From Bacteroidales bacterium (GTDB lineage Bacteria; Bacteroidota; Bacteroidia; Bacteroidales; GCA-2748055), in assembly GCA_023138875.1 (NCBI GenBank), contig JAGLOO010000043.1, positions 60,719-124,718 on the forward strand: 64,000 bases of DNA. Direction: 5' to 3'. The notes beneath the pieces are model-generated. The model was given only the letters and a program-made list of their open reading frames with translations, did no database searches and was not told the origin of the DNA. Position 1 is the stretch's first letter. The number at the start of each line of letters is the position of its first letter. Both the position numbers and the translations under genes were made by a program. Below, one piece after another: positions 23,618 through 33,200 of this stretch.

Positions 23618-26401
23618 ATGAAACAGGAAAAAAAGCTCTTTCTCCTGGATGCTTATGCCCTGATATTCAGGGCATACTATGCATTCATCTCAAATCCGAT
23701 GACCAATTCAAAGGGATTACCCACTTCCACTGTATTTGGTTTTACCCTGGCGCTTGAAGAGATACTCAGGAAAGAAGATCCTACCCATATAGCAGTTGTG
23801 TTTGATCCACCGGGCCCCACCTTCAGGCATAAAATGTTCCCCGGGTACAAAGCCCACAGGGAAGCCACTCCGGAGGATATTAAAACCGCTGTTCCCTACA
23901 TAAAAAAGCTCATTGAAGGATTTAACATTCCGATTATAGAAGAGGTGGGATTTGAGGCCGATGATGTGATTGGAACTCTTGCTAAAAAAGCTGAAAAAGA
24001 GGGGTATACAGTATATATGATGACACCTGATAAGGATTTTGCCCAGCTGGTTACAGAGCGTGTTTTCATGTACAAGCCCGGAAGGGGAGGCGCATCTCCG
24101 GAAATTCTGGGTCCGGCTGAGATTAAAGAAAAGTTCCTCGTGGAACACCCCAGGCAGGTGATCGATATTCTTGCATTGTGGGGTGATGCGTCAGACAACA
24201 TTCCTGGTGCACGGGGGATTGGTGAAAAAACCGCTAAAAAACTCATAGGACAGTTTCATACAGTGGAAGGGGTATATGAGAACATTGACCAGTTAAAAGG
24301 AAAACAAAAGGAAAACCTGGAAAATTCCAGGGAACAGGTGATCCTCTCGAAAGCACTGGCTACCATTTCACTGGAAGTGCCTGTTCAACAGGCACCCGGA
24401 GACCTGGAAAGGAAAGAAATGAATCGTGCTGCGTTGAAAGAATTGTTTAAAGAGCTGGAATTCAAGAATTTAACAAACAGAATCCTGGGAGATCAATCTG
24501 TACACACCCCTGCACCGGCTCCATCAGATCAGGGTACATTATTTGGATCAACGGAGACAGAAGACGATGCAGCCGAAGGGCATACATTCAGGACCATTGA
24601 AACAGTGGATCACCAGTATGAACTGATCAATGACCTGGAAGGGGTAAAAGATCTTGCTCGAAAACTTTCCGGTATGGACGAGTTCTGTTTTGATACCGAA
24701 ACCACCGGCCTCGATCCAATAGAAGCGGAACTGGTGGGGATTGCATTTAGCTGGAAAGCCCATAAAGCAACCTATGTAGCCTTCAGGAATGATACCCGGG
24801 AGGTGCGTTCATGGATCAATGAGCTTGCGGCACCTTTCCAGGATCCCCGAATCGGAAAGATTGGTCAGAACCTGAAATTTGATCTTCACATCTTAAAGAA
24901 TTATGAAATAGATGTTAAGGGTGTGTTATTTGATACGATGGTTGCACATTATATACTTAATCCGAATCAAAAACATAACCTGAATATACTGGCAGAACAA
25001 TACCTGGATTATTCCATGGTAAAAATTGAAGAACTAATCGGTAAGAAGGGTGCCAGGCAGGCTTCATTCAGATCAGTGGATCCGGAGAAGGCCAAAGAAT
25101 ATGCCGGTGAAGATGCGGATGTTACCCTTCAACTGTCTGAAATTTTAAGAAAACAATTGGCGGAACAGGGTTTGAATAGTCTGTCGGAGAAAATCGAAAT
25201 GCCGCTTGTTCCTGTTTTGATGAAGATGGAGCATCAGGGAGTAAAACTTGATGTGGAAGCATTAAGGATATTCGCAGGGGATCTGAGAGAACAGATTGTG
25301 GTTACCGTGGATGAGATTCATAAGCTGGCTGGAGTGGAATTCAACATCAGTTCTCCGAAGCAACTGGGGGAGGTTCTTTTCGAGAGAATGAAAATCGTAT
25401 CAGATCCCAAGAAGACCAAGACAAAGCAATACGCCACAGGGGAAGAGATACTGTTTCAATTGCGTGAAAAGCACCCAATAGTGCCTAAAGTATTGGAATA
25501 CAGATCATTAAGAAAACTTCTTTCCACTTATGTCGAAGCGCTGCCAAAGCTTGTAAAAGCCAGGACCGGGAAGATACATACCTCTTTTAACCAGGCACAG
25601 GTAACCACAGGAAGGTTATCTTCCAACAATCCTAACCTGCAGAATATTCCGGTGAGGGAAGAACGTGGAAGAGAAATCAGACGGGCATTTATTACGGGCG
25701 AGGAGCATAATATATTTCTTTCAGCAGATTACTCCCAGATAGAACTGAGGCTTATGGCCCACCTAAGCAGTGACAAGCAGTTGATTGAGGCTTTTGTGAA
25801 TAATGAAGACATTCACACCGCTACAGCGGCCAAGATCTATAAGGTGGAGTCGGGTTCGGTGTCCCGGGAGATGAGAAGCAAAGCCAAAACGGCAAATTTC
25901 GGGATTATTTATGGAATTTCGGCGTTTGGTTTGTCACAGCGCATGCATATTTCAAGAACAGAAGCAAAGCAATTGATCGATGGATATTTTGAAACCTATC
26001 CTGGGGTCAGGGCCTTTATGGATGAATGCATCAGAAAGGCCAGAGAAAAGGGGTATGTGGAAACCATGTACGGACGGCGCCGGTATCTGCCCGATATCCT
26101 TTCCAGGAATTCGGTTGTTCGGGGAAATGCTGAACGAAATGCCATCAATTCACCCATCCAGGGATCGGCAGCTGATGTTGTCAAGATTGCCATGGTACAG
26201 ATCCAATCAGCGTTTGAAAAAGAAAAACTAAAAACGGGCATGATCCTTCAGGTTCATGACGAATTAAATTTTGATGTTTGGCCCGATGAACTTGAACGGG
26301 TAAAACAGATCGTGAAAGAGAAGATGGAAAATGCTTCTGTGCTGCAGGTGCCTTTAGTTGTAGATATGGGCGAAGGAGCCAACTGGCTCGAAGCACATTA
26401 A
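23618..26401 (+). CDS. polA: DNA polymerase I
   Basis: A 927-aa PolA for Okazaki fragment processing and repair synthesis. It has an N-terminal 5' nuclease (GFEADDVIGTLAKKAE, SDNIPGARGIGEKTA), a proofreading 3'-5' exonuclease with intact motifs (ExoI FDTETTGLD, ExoII NLKFDLHIL, ExoIII YAGEDAD) and a C-terminal polymerase (motif A DYSQIELRLMAHLS, motif B RSKAKTANFGIIYG, motif C QVHDELNFDV). So, unlike Taq-type enzymes, the exonuclease looks active. It converges with the S41 protease gene, 3 bp between stops. Confidence 0.98.
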   Translation: MKQEKKLFLLDAYALIFRAYYAFISNPMTNSKGLPTSTVFGFTLALEEILRKEDPTHIAVVFDPPGPTFRHKMFPGYKAHREATPEDIKTAVPYIKKLIEGFNIPIIEEVGFEADDVIGTLAKKAEKEGYTVYMMTPDKDFAQLVTERVFMYKPGRGGASPEILGPAEIKEKFLVEHPRQVIDILALWGDASDNIPGARGIGEKTAKKLIGQFHTVEGVYENIDQLKGKQKENLENSREQVILSKALATISLEVPVQQAPGDLERKEMNRAALKELFKELEFKNLTNRILGDQSVHTPAPAPSDQGTLFGSTETEDDAAEGHTFRTIETVDHQYELINDLEGVKDLARKLSGMDEFCFDTETTGLDPIEAELVGIAFSWKAHKATYVAFRNDTREVRSWINELAAPFQDPRIGKIGQNLKFDLHILKNYEIDVKGVLFDTMVAHYILNPNQKHNLNILAEQYLDYSMVKIEELIGKKGARQASFRSVDPEKAKEYAGEDADVTLQLSEILRKQLAEQGLNSLSEKIEMPLVPVLMKMEHQGVKLDVEALRIFAGDLREQIVVTVDEIHKLAGVEFNISSPKQLGEVLFERMKIVSDPKKTKTKQYATGEEILFQLREKHPIVPKVLEYRSLRKLLSTYVEALPKLVKARTGKIHTSFNQAQVTTGRLSSNNPNLQNIPVREERGREIRRAFITGEEHNIFLSADYSQIELRLMAHLSSDKQLIEAFVNNEDIHTATAAKIYKVESGSVSREMRSKAKTANFGIIYGISAFGLSQRMHISRTEAKQLIDGYFETYPGVRAFMDECIRKAREKGYVETMYGRRRYLPDILSRNSVVRGNAERNAINSPIQGSAADVVKIAMVQIQSAFEKEKLKTGMILQVHDELNFDVWPDELERVKQIVKEKMENASVLQVPLVVDMGEGANWLEAH

Positions 26402-26404
26402 GGA

Positions 26405-28093
26405 TCAGAAACCTGCTTTGGCATTGGCAAGAGCTCCCTGGTTACCCACAAAGACCTCTTTAACAAGGGCTGGTTCGTTGAGGATCTCCCTGGCCTTATC
26501 CAATTGTTTATCTTCCTGAATCTGCGAAAGGATTCGTCCGGTCTGGAAATAGTACCGGTTGACAATTTCCTCGGTGAGGATCTGGCGGATTTCATTCTGG
26601 AAAGTTTCCAGGTCCTTCAGGTTGTTGTGAGAGAGTTTCTGTTCAAGCGAAGAGAACTCGTCACCGGCAAGTTTAAAATATTTTTCCTTTTTTGCGGTTT
26701 TCACCAGGTCATAAAAAGCTTTCTCGCTGGCCGTTTTAAATTCAAAATCCTGGTTTTCAACAAAAGCTTTAAAAGAAGCGTATTCATCATTTGAAATACT
26801 GAATGTTTCAGGTGCGTCAATTTCCTCATGGGCGGAGCGGTAACGGGTTGCAAAATCAAAAAGAAAGTTTTGCGTAAAAAGCTGAAGGGTGATTTCTGAT
26901 AACATTTCAGGGATCACCTCGAAATCGGGTTGAATTCCACCTCCATCATATACCAATCTGCCATTTTTTGTTTTGTATTCTGAAATCAGGGAATCGGGAA
27001 TTATTCCCACGCTGCCATCTTCATTGCGGTTTGAGTAATCCAGCGCCTGAATGCATCGTCCGCTGGGTATATAGTATTTTGCAGTTGTAACTTTCAGCTG
27101 TGCATTGTATTTGAGCGGACGGGATGTCTGGACCAAACCCTTGCCAAAGGTTCGGCGTCCGACGATCACAGCCCGGTCGAGGTCCTGCAGAGCGCCGGCC
27201 ACAATTTCTGAAGCTGAAGCAGATCCCCGGTTGATCATTACTACAAGAGGGATCTCTTTATCTACGGGCTCTTTCTGGGTAACGTACTCTGAATCCCATT
27301 GTTTTACTTTTCCTTTTGTCTTTACAATCAATTCGTTCCTGTCTACAAAGAGATTACAAATCCTGACAGCTTCTATTAATAAGCCTCCCGGATTGGACCG
27401 CAGGTCCAACACAAGGGATTTCATATCATGGTTGATTTTCAACTCTTTCAGGGCCGTTTCAACCTCTTTGCCGGCACCGGTGGTAAAACTGGAAAGCCGG
27501 ATGTATCCGGTGTAGTGATCAATCATGCCAAAGTACGGCACATTTCGAATGGAAATTTTTTCCCTCACCAGGGTAAAATCACGAGGTTCCTGGTCACCAT
27601 ACCGTTCGATGGTTAGCACAAGTTTGGTGCCCGGTTTGCCCTTCAGTTTATCACTAATCGATTCAATACCTTGTTTTTCAGCGGAGTTACCATCCACTTT
27701 TAATATAACATCCCCAGCCCGCAGGCCTGCTTTTGAGGCAGGAAATCCCTCGTATGGATCGGCAATGATCACATGGTCACCTGATCTGCGAATAAGAGAT
27801 CCAATGCCCCCATACTCGCCGGTGGTTTGAAACTTGAAATCGTCCATGTTCGATTCAGGAATATATGTGGTATAGGGATCTAGAGAAGAAAGCATGGCGT
27901 TGATGCTTGTGGTTACCAGCTCCTCAGGATCGGTTTCATCCACATAAAACATGTTCAATTCCCTGAACAATGTGTAATAAATATCCAGGTTTTTTACAAG
28001 CTCAAGGTCTTTGTTCTTTAAGGTGGTAAATCCCACACTCAGCAGGATGATGATCAATCCCCCAAAAAATATATTGCGCTTTTTCTTTTTCAT
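26405..28093 (-). CDS. S41-family C-terminal processing protease
   Basis: A 562-aa periplasmic serine protease of the CtpA/Prc family, held by an N-terminal hydrophobic segment after a basic MKKKKR start. It has a PDZ domain (GFPASKAGLRAGDVILKVDG) and the catalytic Ser/Lys pair in NRGSASASEIVAGALQDLD and GRRTFGKGLVQT. The C-terminal 150 residues are a helical extension. Such proteases trim C-termini of envelope proteins or degrade tagged ones. It is divergent from DUF4271-hemD. Confidence 0.94.
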   Translation of the reverse strand: MKKKKRNIFFGGLIIILLSVGFTTLKNKDLELVKNLDIYYTLFRELNMFYVDETDPEELVTTSINAMLSSLDPYTTYIPESNMDDFKFQTTGEYGGIGSLIRRSGDHVIIADPYEGFPASKAGLRAGDVILKVDGNSAEKQGIESISDKLKGKPGTKLVLTIERYGDQEPRDFTLVREKISIRNVPYFGMIDHYTGYIRLSSFTTGAGKEVETALKELKINHDMKSLVLDLRSNPGGLLIEAVRICNLFVDRNELIVKTKGKVKQWDSEYVTQKEPVDKEIPLVVMINRGSASASEIVAGALQDLDRAVIVGRRTFGKGLVQTSRPLKYNAQLKVTTAKYYIPSGRCIQALDYSNRNEDGSVGIIPDSLISEYKTKNGRLVYDGGGIQPDFEVIPEMLSEITLQLFTQNFLFDFATRYRSAHEEIDAPETFSISNDEYASFKAFVENQDFEFKTASEKAFYDLVKTAKKEKYFKLAGDEFSSLEQKLSHNNLKDLETFQNEIRQILTEEIVNRYYFQTGRILSQIQEDKQLDKAREILNEPALVKEVFVGNQGALANAKAGF

Positions 28094-28199
28094 CCGTCCT
28101 AAAATATTTGATGATATTCAATGAACTTACTGGTATAAAGGAACTACAAAGATTTCAAATATCCCTTAAGATTAACTTTTTTTAAGAAAGACCGATGTG

Positions 28200-28207
28200 T
28201 ATCTTTG
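28200..28207 (+). promoter_or_regulatory. -7 promoter element (TATCTTTG) of the DUF4271-hemD operon
   Basis: Plus-strand TATCTTTG matches TAnnTTTG and ends 18 nt before the ATG at 28226. It overlaps the TTG at 28205 that would otherwise extend the frame, so that longer start is excluded. Confidence 0.65.
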
Positions 28208-28225
28208 TGGTCAAATTTACTGCAA

Positions 28226-29023
28226 ATGTCAGGCCAGGATCCAACCATGGTGCCTTCTACGGATACAATGGAGGCTGTTGTGGATACTCAATCAGCAGCA
28301 CTGTTTGAAATCTCCCAGGTGGCGGGTGACGTGATACCGGTGGAGGGGGGATTGGAAATGCTGCAGAAAGTCCAGGTTATTATTCCCGTATGGTTGTTTT
28401 TTTATCTGTTTGTCCTCCTTGGTTTTCTTGCATGGATCAGATTGTACTATGGAAACATCCTGATGCAAACGGTCCAGGCTTCTACCAATTTCCAGGTTGC
28501 AACCAGGATGTTCAAAGATAACAGCATGTTGCAGAAGCAACTTGATAATATTCTTTACTCGTTCTATTTTCTGAGTGTTGCTTTCCTGTTGTATCTCATG
28601 GAAAACAGGCTGCACCTGAGTCCTTACGGACTACAGGGAGGCCGGCTGTACCTGTTCAACATTGCCCTGCTGTTGGGTGCTTTTCTTGCAAGGATAGTGC
28701 TTTCAAACCTTTCAGGATTTTTATTCAACAGTAATCGGGTTTTCAGGGAGTATCTTTATAATATATTTATATTTAATAAGTTACTGGGTATTGCTATACT
28801 TCCCTTATTGCTTTTTATGGTATATACAACCGGGCGGGTTCAGGAAATATTCCACTGGATGGCCTTGATGACTGTGGCATTGATTGTAGTGATGAGGCTG
28901 ATCAGGATAGTAGTTTTTTCTTTAAAGAAAGATGTTTTAATATTCTATATGTTTTTGTATCTTTGTGCCCTTGAAATAGTACCTCTTGCATTATTGTACA
29001 AGTGGTTAGAGGGTATCCTTTAA
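28226..29023 (+). CDS. DUF4271-family integral membrane protein
   Basis: A 265-aa inner-membrane protein with about seven hydrophobic helices, for example VIIPVWLFFYLFVLLGFLAW near residue 57. It is a DUF4271 member, a family largely confined to Bacteroidota and commonly next to uroporphyrinogen-III synthase. It precedes hemD with a 23-bp gap. The start is ATG 28226 because the upstream TTG lies in the promoter. Its role is unknown; the constant hemD neighbour hints at heme synthesis or heme-linked envelope work. Confidence 0.82.
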   Translation: MSGQDPTMVPSTDTMEAVVDTQSAALFEISQVAGDVIPVEGGLEMLQKVQVIIPVWLFFYLFVLLGFLAWIRLYYGNILMQTVQASTNFQVATRMFKDNSMLQKQLDNILYSFYFLSVAFLLYLMENRLHLSPYGLQGGRLYLFNIALLLGAFLARIVLSNLSGFLFNSNRVFREYLYNIFIFNKLLGIAILPLLLFMVYTTGRVQEIFHWMALMTVALIVVMRLIRIVVFSLKKDVLIFYMFLYLCALEIVPLALLYKWLEGIL

Positions 29024-29046
29024 GAAGAGATAAAAAAGGAGTAAAT

Positions 29047-29808
29047 ATGGGTAGAATAAGGAAAATTCTTGTTTCTCAGCCCCAGCCTGAGAATAGCAAA
29101 TCCCCCTATTTTGAATTAGCAAGCAAGCACAATCTAAAAGTTGATTTTAGGCCATTTATTCATATTGAAGGGGTAAGCGCTAGGGATTTCAGGCAGGAAA
29201 AGGTTGATATTGGTACTCACACAGCTGTATTATTTACGAGCAAGACAGCCATTGATCATTATTTCAGGATGGCGGAAGAGACCCGGACCAGTATTCCGGA
29301 TACAATGAAGTATTTCTGTGTATCCGAAGCCACTGCCTATTATCTGCAAAAGTATATTGTGTACCGCAAAAGGAAGATCTTTTATGGCAACGGTCAGATC
29401 AGCGACCTGATTGAGATCATGGGCAAGCACAAGAATGAAAATTTTTTGTTGCCTCTTTCGGCTGCACACAGGGAGGAGATCCCTGTTCTGTTAAAGAAAA
29501 ATAATTTCGATTTTTCCAAGGCAGTGTTGTACCGGACCGAATGCAGTGATCTTTCCGATCTGGCGGATGTAAATTACGATATTCTTGTATTCTATAGCCC
29601 CTCCGGGATCAAATCACTCTTTCAGAATTTTCCCGATTTCAAGCAAAATAATACTAAAATCGCCTCTTTCGGAGAAAAAACTGCTAAGGCAGCGGAAGAA
29701 GCCGGTTTGCGTCTGGATATCCAGGCTCCTCAGCCCAAGGCTCCTTCCATGACCATGGCGCTTGAAAACTATATCAGGGATTATAACAAGAATGACGGAA
29801 AGCCGTAA
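29047..29808 (+). CDS. hemD: Uroporphyrinogen-III synthase
   Basis: Cyclises hydroxymethylbilane to uroporphyrinogen III in tetrapyrrole synthesis. HemD sequences diverge strongly. Here the call rests on the two-domain pattern, the AVLFTSKTAIDHYF segment, the VLYRTE..SDL domain linker, ILVFYSPSGIKSLF and the C-terminal KIASFGEKTAKAAEEAGL, in 253 aa. A GTG at 29002 would overlap the previous gene; ATG 29047 is preferred because AGGAG lies just upstream, a clear Shine-Dalgarno that is rare in this window. Other hem genes are absent. Confidence 0.88.
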   Translation: MGRIRKILVSQPQPENSKSPYFELASKHNLKVDFRPFIHIEGVSARDFRQEKVDIGTHTAVLFTSKTAIDHYFRMAEETRTSIPDTMKYFCVSEATAYYLQKYIVYRKRKIFYGNGQISDLIEIMGKHKNENFLLPLSAAHREEIPVLLKKNNFDFSKAVLYRTECSDLSDLADVNYDILVFYSPSGIKSLFQNFPDFKQNNTKIASFGEKTAKAAEEAGLRLDIQAPQPKAPSMTMALENYIRDYNKNDGKP

Positions 29809-29836
29809 GGTGAGCGAATCAATTAATTGCTAACTT

Positions 29837-29861
29837 AAGGGGGAGAAATCCCCCTTTTTTT
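29837..29861 (+). terminator. Rho-independent terminator hairpin abutting the rnpA start
   Basis: An 8-bp stem (AAGGGGGA/TCCCCCTT) with a GAAA tetraloop is followed by a run of seven T ending exactly one base before the rnpA ATG at 29862. It has the form of an intrinsic terminator for DUF4271-hemD, yet it leaves no room for an rnpA promoter downstream. Confidence 0.75.
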
Positions 29862-30248
29862 ATGCCCGACTTTGCACTCAAAAAAGGAGAAAGACTTTCC
29901 AGCAGGAAAACCATATCTACCCTGTTTCAGGAAGGAAAAGTTATTAAAGCATACCCGCTAAGAATCTTATATTGTCATGCAGAACAGGGGCAATATCCTG
30001 CTTCGGTAACCATATCGGTTCCTAAAAGACTCTTTAAAAGAGCGGTGGACCGGAACCTTCTTAAACGCAGGATCAGGGAGGCCTATCGGCTGAATAAGCC
30101 TGTTTTCTATTCCGGTCTCATGACGATGGATCAACAGGTATTCCTTGTTATCCAGTATCAACACCGGGAAATAGTTGATTATCAAACCATACAAACAGGG
30201 CTCCATCAGGCTCTGGAAAAATTACTCCGACAATTATCGAAGCAATAA
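29862..30248 (+). CDS. rnpA: Ribonuclease P protein component
   Basis: The 128-aa protein subunit of RNase P, which matures tRNA 5' ends with the rnpB RNA. The RNR signature is clear: KRAVDRNLLKRRIREAYRLNK, preceded by VTISVPKRLFKRA and an N-terminal LKKGERLSSRKTISTLF. In this phylum rnpA is usually not next to rpmH/dnaA, and neither is seen here. Its ATG lies at the end of a terminator-like U tract, with no Shine-Dalgarno. Confidence 0.95.
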   Translation: MPDFALKKGERLSSRKTISTLFQEGKVIKAYPLRILYCHAEQGQYPASVTISVPKRLFKRAVDRNLLKRRIREAYRLNKPVFYSGLMTMDQQVFLVIQYQHREIVDYQTIQTGLHQALEKLLRQLSKQ

Positions 30249-30283
30249 TTTTTTTTATCATTCATAATTTAAATCATATACCC

Positions 30284-33200
30284 ATGAATTCCAGGTTTTT
30301 ATCAGTTGCTTTGATGCTGGCAATGATGATTATCAATCATCAGTGTGACCGGTCAGCCGCATCAGAAAAAAGTGAGACACCCGCATTCCATCCCCTGGTT
30401 GCTGCATTTACCAGTGGACTGATATCAGCCGAATCCAATATCCGGTTGCGTTTAGCTGAGGATTTTACAGATTCTGTGATGCCCAATACCCTGGTTAAGG
30501 AACAGGTCATGGCCTTTTCTCCGGAGCTGAAGGGGGATCTTTATTTCGTGGATCAGCGAACAGTTGAATTCCGGCCGGAAGGACGACTTCCACAGGGCAC
30601 CACATTCCGCGCCAAAGTAAAACTGGGAAAGCTGTTTCCGCAATCAACCGGTAAAAGTACATTTGAATTCGAATTCCATACCATTGCCCAGCACCTGGAG
30701 ATCTCCATAGAAGAATTCAGGCCTTATAATGATTATCATCCAGAGCAAAATTATATTACCGGATCGATTCTAACGGCTGATGTGGCAGATCCTGATGCGG
30801 TAGAAGGCCTGCTGTATGCAGTGCAGAATGATGCAAGGCGCCCCATCGCATGGGACCATGCTCCCGACGGGAAACGCCATCAGTTTATCGTGGACAGCGT
30901 ACAAAGGGAAGATAATGATTCAGAAGTGTTGATCCATTATGATGGTTCCATGATCGAAGCTGATCAAAAAGGAGTTGAGACATTTATTATTCCTTCCCTG
31001 GGAAGCTTCAGGGTCATTTCACATAAGGTGATACAGTATCCCGAACAACATATTGTGGTTAGTTTCTCTGATCCCATACGCAAGCAGCAATTCCTTGACG
31101 GGCTCATAAGACTTGAAACAGATACAGATCTCAGGTTTTCAGTGGAAGGAAATAATATTCTGGCATATCCTGTTGTGCGTCAGAATGGAACGGTAAGAAT
31201 ATTTATTGAACCCGGGATCAGGAATGTGGCAAACAAACGGTTGACAGAGGGAGAAAGTATTTCAGTTCTGTTTGAAGAGATACATCCGGCGGTCAAGCTT
31301 CTTGGGAATGGGGTTATTATTCCCCAATCTGAGGAAGTTCTGTTGCCATTCAGGGCTGTTAACCTGAAAGCGGTGGATGTGAAGGTTATACAGATCTATG
31401 AAAACAACATAGCCCAATTTCTTCAGGTGAACCAGCTTTCCGGTAACCGGCAAATTAAAAGAGCGGGCAGGCTTGTCCTGAAAAAACAGGTAGATCTGCT
31501 ATCGGGCCAATCCATTAATTATGGAGAATGGAATACCTTCTCCCTTAATCTTACCGACCTGGTTAAAACCGAGCCGGGAGCCATGTACCGGATTGAGCTT
31601 GGATTCCGACGCCAACACTCACTCTTTCCCTGCGAAGGAGAGGAGCACTCCGATCAGAATTTAAAGGGGGTAGAGGAGGAGATCGATCAGATGGATGAGG
31701 CTGAATTATCTTACTGGGATAGTTATGAAAGTTATTACAATTCATATGATTATTACAATTACGACGGGTATGAATGGGAAGACCGTGAAGATCCATGCAA
31801 ATCTGCTTATTATGGCAACAGGCGCAGCGTAAGCAGAAATATCCTGGCAAGCAATCTGGGGATCATTGCCAAAAGAGGGACCAATGGAACTTTGCTTGTT
31901 ACGGTGACCGACCTGCTGAGGGCAGAGCCTCAGCAGAATTCCCGTGTGAAAGTATTTAATTTTCAGCTTCAGATGATGCAGGAAGGATCAACGGATCAGA
32001 ATGGAACCGTTTCCTTTAAACTGAAAGGACAACCGTTTCTGGTAGTTACAGAAATGGGGAGCCAGAAAGGATACCTGAAGCTGAATGATGGATCAGCATT
32101 ATCATACAGCATGTTTGATGTGTCGGGGACCATCGTGAAAAAAGGACTCAAAGGATATCTCTATGGGGAACGCGGGGTCTGGCGTCCGGGCGATTCATTA
32201 TTTATCAGTTTTATTCTTGACGATGCCGCAAACCCACTTCCTGCAGGTCACCCTGTTGTTTTTGAGCTTAAAGACCCACGTGGCAAATCTGTTGCAAGGA
32301 AAGTTACGGCCGGGAACGGATCCGGGTTTTATAGCTTCCACACATCTTCTGAAACAGATGCACAAACAGGGCGTTATTTGGTTAGCGCAAGTGTGGGGGG
32401 GACTGAATTCACCAGACCGCTCAGAATAGAAACCATTAAACCAAACCGGTTAAAGATTGACCTTAATTTCAGGAAAGATACCCTGTTTCCGGGGCAGGGT
32501 CAGATCAGCGGCAGGATCATCAGCAAATGGCTTACGGGGGCAACTGCCAGAAATTTGCGGGCTGAGGTAGAGGTGTTATTAAAACCCACCAGGACAACTT
32601 TTCGCAATTTTGACGGATTTACTTTTGATGATCCCTCGAGGGAACTTATTTCACACCCTGTTCAGTTCTTTTCGGGTGAACTGGATGAAACAGGTTCGGC
32701 CAGCTTTTCCAGGGCCCTGGAAATTAATGGAGAGGCACCCGGAATGCTTACCGCCCTGTTTACCTCGAGGATCTTTGAAAAATCAGGAGATTTCAGTATT
32801 GATCAGAAGCAGATTGTGTGTTCGCCGTACCGGACCTATGTGGGGATTAAAACTCCTCCCGGCGATAAGAGGGGGATGTTGCTTACAGATACCCTTCATC
32901 GGGTACAGGTGATTACCCTGGATGCATCAGGGAATCCTGTGACCAGGGTGGGATTGCAGGTGAAGGTATTTAAGCTGGAATGGAAATGGTGGTGGGAGTC
33001 TTCCTCAGAAGATCTTTCTTCTTATATCGGCAGGAATTATCATACTCCGGTCCATTCTACTACCATTTCCACTAAGAATGGTAAGGGATCATTCAGCTTC
33101 AGGATTGATTATCCTGACTGGGGACGTTACCTGATCCAGGTGAGGAATGGTTCACAAGGACATGCAACAGGAAAAATCGTATATGTGGATTGGCCGGGAT

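Noticed and set aside
24133..24146. GTTCCTCGTGGAAC inside polA, a near match to parS
   Set aside because: One mismatch breaks the CACGTG core of the palindrome, and it lies in coding sequence; likely chance. Only the mnmG-ade site is called.
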